Part shown: positions 6,024 through 6,789 of the stretch, in pieces | Position numbering within the stretch: position 1 is the stretch's first letter | Layout: every line of letters begins with the position of its first letter | NCBI GenBank assembly: GCA_937942965.1 | Contig: CALDGN010000442.1 | Span: forward strand, 1 to 6,789 | Direction of reading: 5' to 3' | DNA from: an uncultured Acidimicrobiales bacterium | GTDB lineage: Bacteria > Actinomycetota > Acidimicrobiia > Acidimicrobiales > UBA10347 | DNA: 6,789 bases | Position numbers and translations under genes: made by a program | The notes under the pieces: generated by a model | Told to the model about the DNA's origin: nothing | Databases searched by the model: none | Seen by the model: only the letters and a program-made list of their open reading frames with translations

Positions 6024-6748
6024 GCTGAGATCTCCCCTCCGAGGTAGCTCGCCTCGAGCAAGTCGGGCCGATCCTTGAGTTCGGCGGCCGAACCTTCGAG
6101 CACGATCTCGCCGTGGCTCATCACGTAGGCCCGGTCGCACACATCGAGCGCCAGGTGTACATGCTGTTCGACGATGAGCACGCCAGCGCCGGTCTCGTTG
6201 GCGATGTCTCGCACGATGGGAAGCAGGCGTTCGACGATGATCGGCGCAAGGCCGAGGCTCATTTCGTCGACCAAGAGCAGCTTGGGCTGGGACACGAGTG
6301 CTCGTGCCATCGCCAACATCTGCTGCTCGCCGCCGGAGAGAAGTCCGGCTCGGCGGTCCATCAAGGGCTGCAACGCCGGGAGCAGTTCAAGTGCCCGGTC
6401 GTAGCCCGCGGACTGTTGGGCCCGGTTGCCTCGCAGGCCGAGGCGCAGGTTCTCGCGAACGGTGAGCCCGAAGAACAGCGAACGGTCCTCGGGGACGTGG
6501 GCGAGTCCGAGTCGGGCGGTCTTGTGAGGCGTGCCGAACGAGGTTGGTTCGCCGAGCACGTTGACGGATCCGTCGAGGACCTTGAGCAGCCCGGACACGG
6601 TGAGCAGGGTCGTGGTCTTGCCGGCACCGTTGGGGCCGAGGAGCGCAACAACTTCGCCTGCATCGACGTGCAGATTGATGTCGCGCACGACGGGCACGTT
6701 CGCGTAGCCCGAGCTCAGGCTCTGGATATCGAGCAGTCGGTCACTCAT
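6020..6748 (-). CDS. livF: LivF-type ABC transporter ATP-binding protein
   Basis: This 242-residue cytoplasmic ATPase has all nucleotide-binding motifs in order: Walker A GPNGAGKT (38-45), the Q-loop-region sequence HVPEDRSLFFGLTVREN (84-100), the signature LSGGEQQ (137-143), Walker B LLLVDE (157-162) followed by MSLGLAP, and the switch histidine in VEQH (His196). The short length, VPEDR in the VPxGR position, and MSLGLAPIIVERL mark LivF rather than LivG of branched-chain amino acid-type importers. It would pair with a LivG ATPase to power the fused permease encoded two genes downstream. Start at 6748 is supported by GGAGG at 6760-6756, seven bases upstream. ATG overlaps the stop of the preceding gene (ATGA), and its own stop overlaps the next ATG in the same way. 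The gene symbol reflects subfamily, not proven substrate. Confidence 0.95.
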   Translation of the reverse strand: MSDRLLDIQSLSSGYANVPVVRDINLHVDAGEVVALLGPNGAGKTTTLLTVSGLLKVLDGSVNVLGEPTSFGTPHKTARLGLAHVPEDRSLFFGLTVRENLRLGLRGNRAQQSAGYDRALELLPALQPLMDRRAGLLSGGEQQMLAMARALVSQPKLLLVDEMSLGLAPIIVERLLPIVRDIANETGAGVLIVEQHVHLALDVCDRAYVMSHGEIVLEGSAAELKDRPDLLEASYLGGEISA

Positions 6749-6789
6749 GATCCCGCCTCCATGCCCTGGGTTTCTTGTGCAGCTTGGTT
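6745..6789 (-). CDS. C-terminal tail of an upstream gene, possibly the LivG-type ATPase
   Basis: One minus-strand frame from the right edge encodes NQAAQETQGMEAGS and then stops with TGA at 6747-6745, which forms an ATGA overlap with the livF start. A polar, low-complexity C-terminal tail and this coupled junction suit a preceding operon gene. LivG normally sits next to LivF, so it is the obvious candidate, but 14 residues carry no family motif. The assignment rests on position only. Confidence 0.45.
   Translation of the reverse strand, partial: NQAAQETQGMEAGS

Noticed and set aside
5334..6047. Plus-strand open frame (237 codons) opposite the membrane protein
   Set aside because: Its His/Asp/Glu/Arg-rich translation is what the reverse complement of hydrophobic codons gives; no family resemblance.
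6024..6140. Upstream extension of the membrane protein by 39 residues
   Set aside because: The extension lies within livF, is Arg-rich and non-hydrophobic, and the strong ribosome binding site and ATGA overlap favour 6023.

Overview
The window is GC-rich (clearly above 60% by eye) and tightly packed. It looks like a chromosomal segment from a high-GC actinobacterium. The CLNSGQC-type ferredoxin, FadE-type acyl-CoA dehydrogenase and fused LivH-LivM permease fit that group, possibly the Acidimicrobiia. This placement is inference from gene content and style, not a database match. I see no RNA genes, insertion sequences, CRISPR arrays or phage genes, and no gene-free stretch longer than about 120 bases.

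Left part. A ferredoxin gene runs off the left edge on the minus strand; only its first 40 codons are present. It is divergent from a plus-strand catabolic operon. The 117-base region between them holds a perfect 6+6 inverted repeat (GTGAAT-N4-ATTCAC, 204-219) and a good ribosome binding site for the first operon gene. The operon is an acyl-CoA dehydrogenase (240-1508), a short-chain dehydrogenase/reductase (1537-2292) and a ThuA-domain protein (2303-3094), with gaps of 28 and 10 bases.

Right part. A minus-strand operon converges on the first, with 23 bases between the two stop codons. In transcription order it holds the last codons of an upstream gene (right edge), a LivF-type ABC ATPase (6748-6020), an unrecognised membrane protein of about eight segments (6023-5154), and a fused LivH-LivM permease (5157-3118). 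Each junction is a 4-base stop/start overlap: ATGA, ATGA, and a last one that reads CTGA. No ATG, GTG or TTG exists upstream that would give the permease its first membrane helix, so CTG is the most likely start.

How they may work together. The left operon looks like part of a CoA-thioester oxidation route (dehydrogenation, then an alcohol/ketone redox step). The divergent ferredoxin hints at a nearby cytochrome P450 or similar oxygenase outside the window. The right operon is the membrane and ATPase part of a branched-chain amino acid/amide/carboxylate-type importer, with no substrate-binding protein in view. That the importer feeds the catabolic operon is only a proximity-based hypothesis. 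The least explained pieces are the membrane protein between livF and livHM, which appears to be an internal duplication of a four-segment unit, and the CTG start of the permease.
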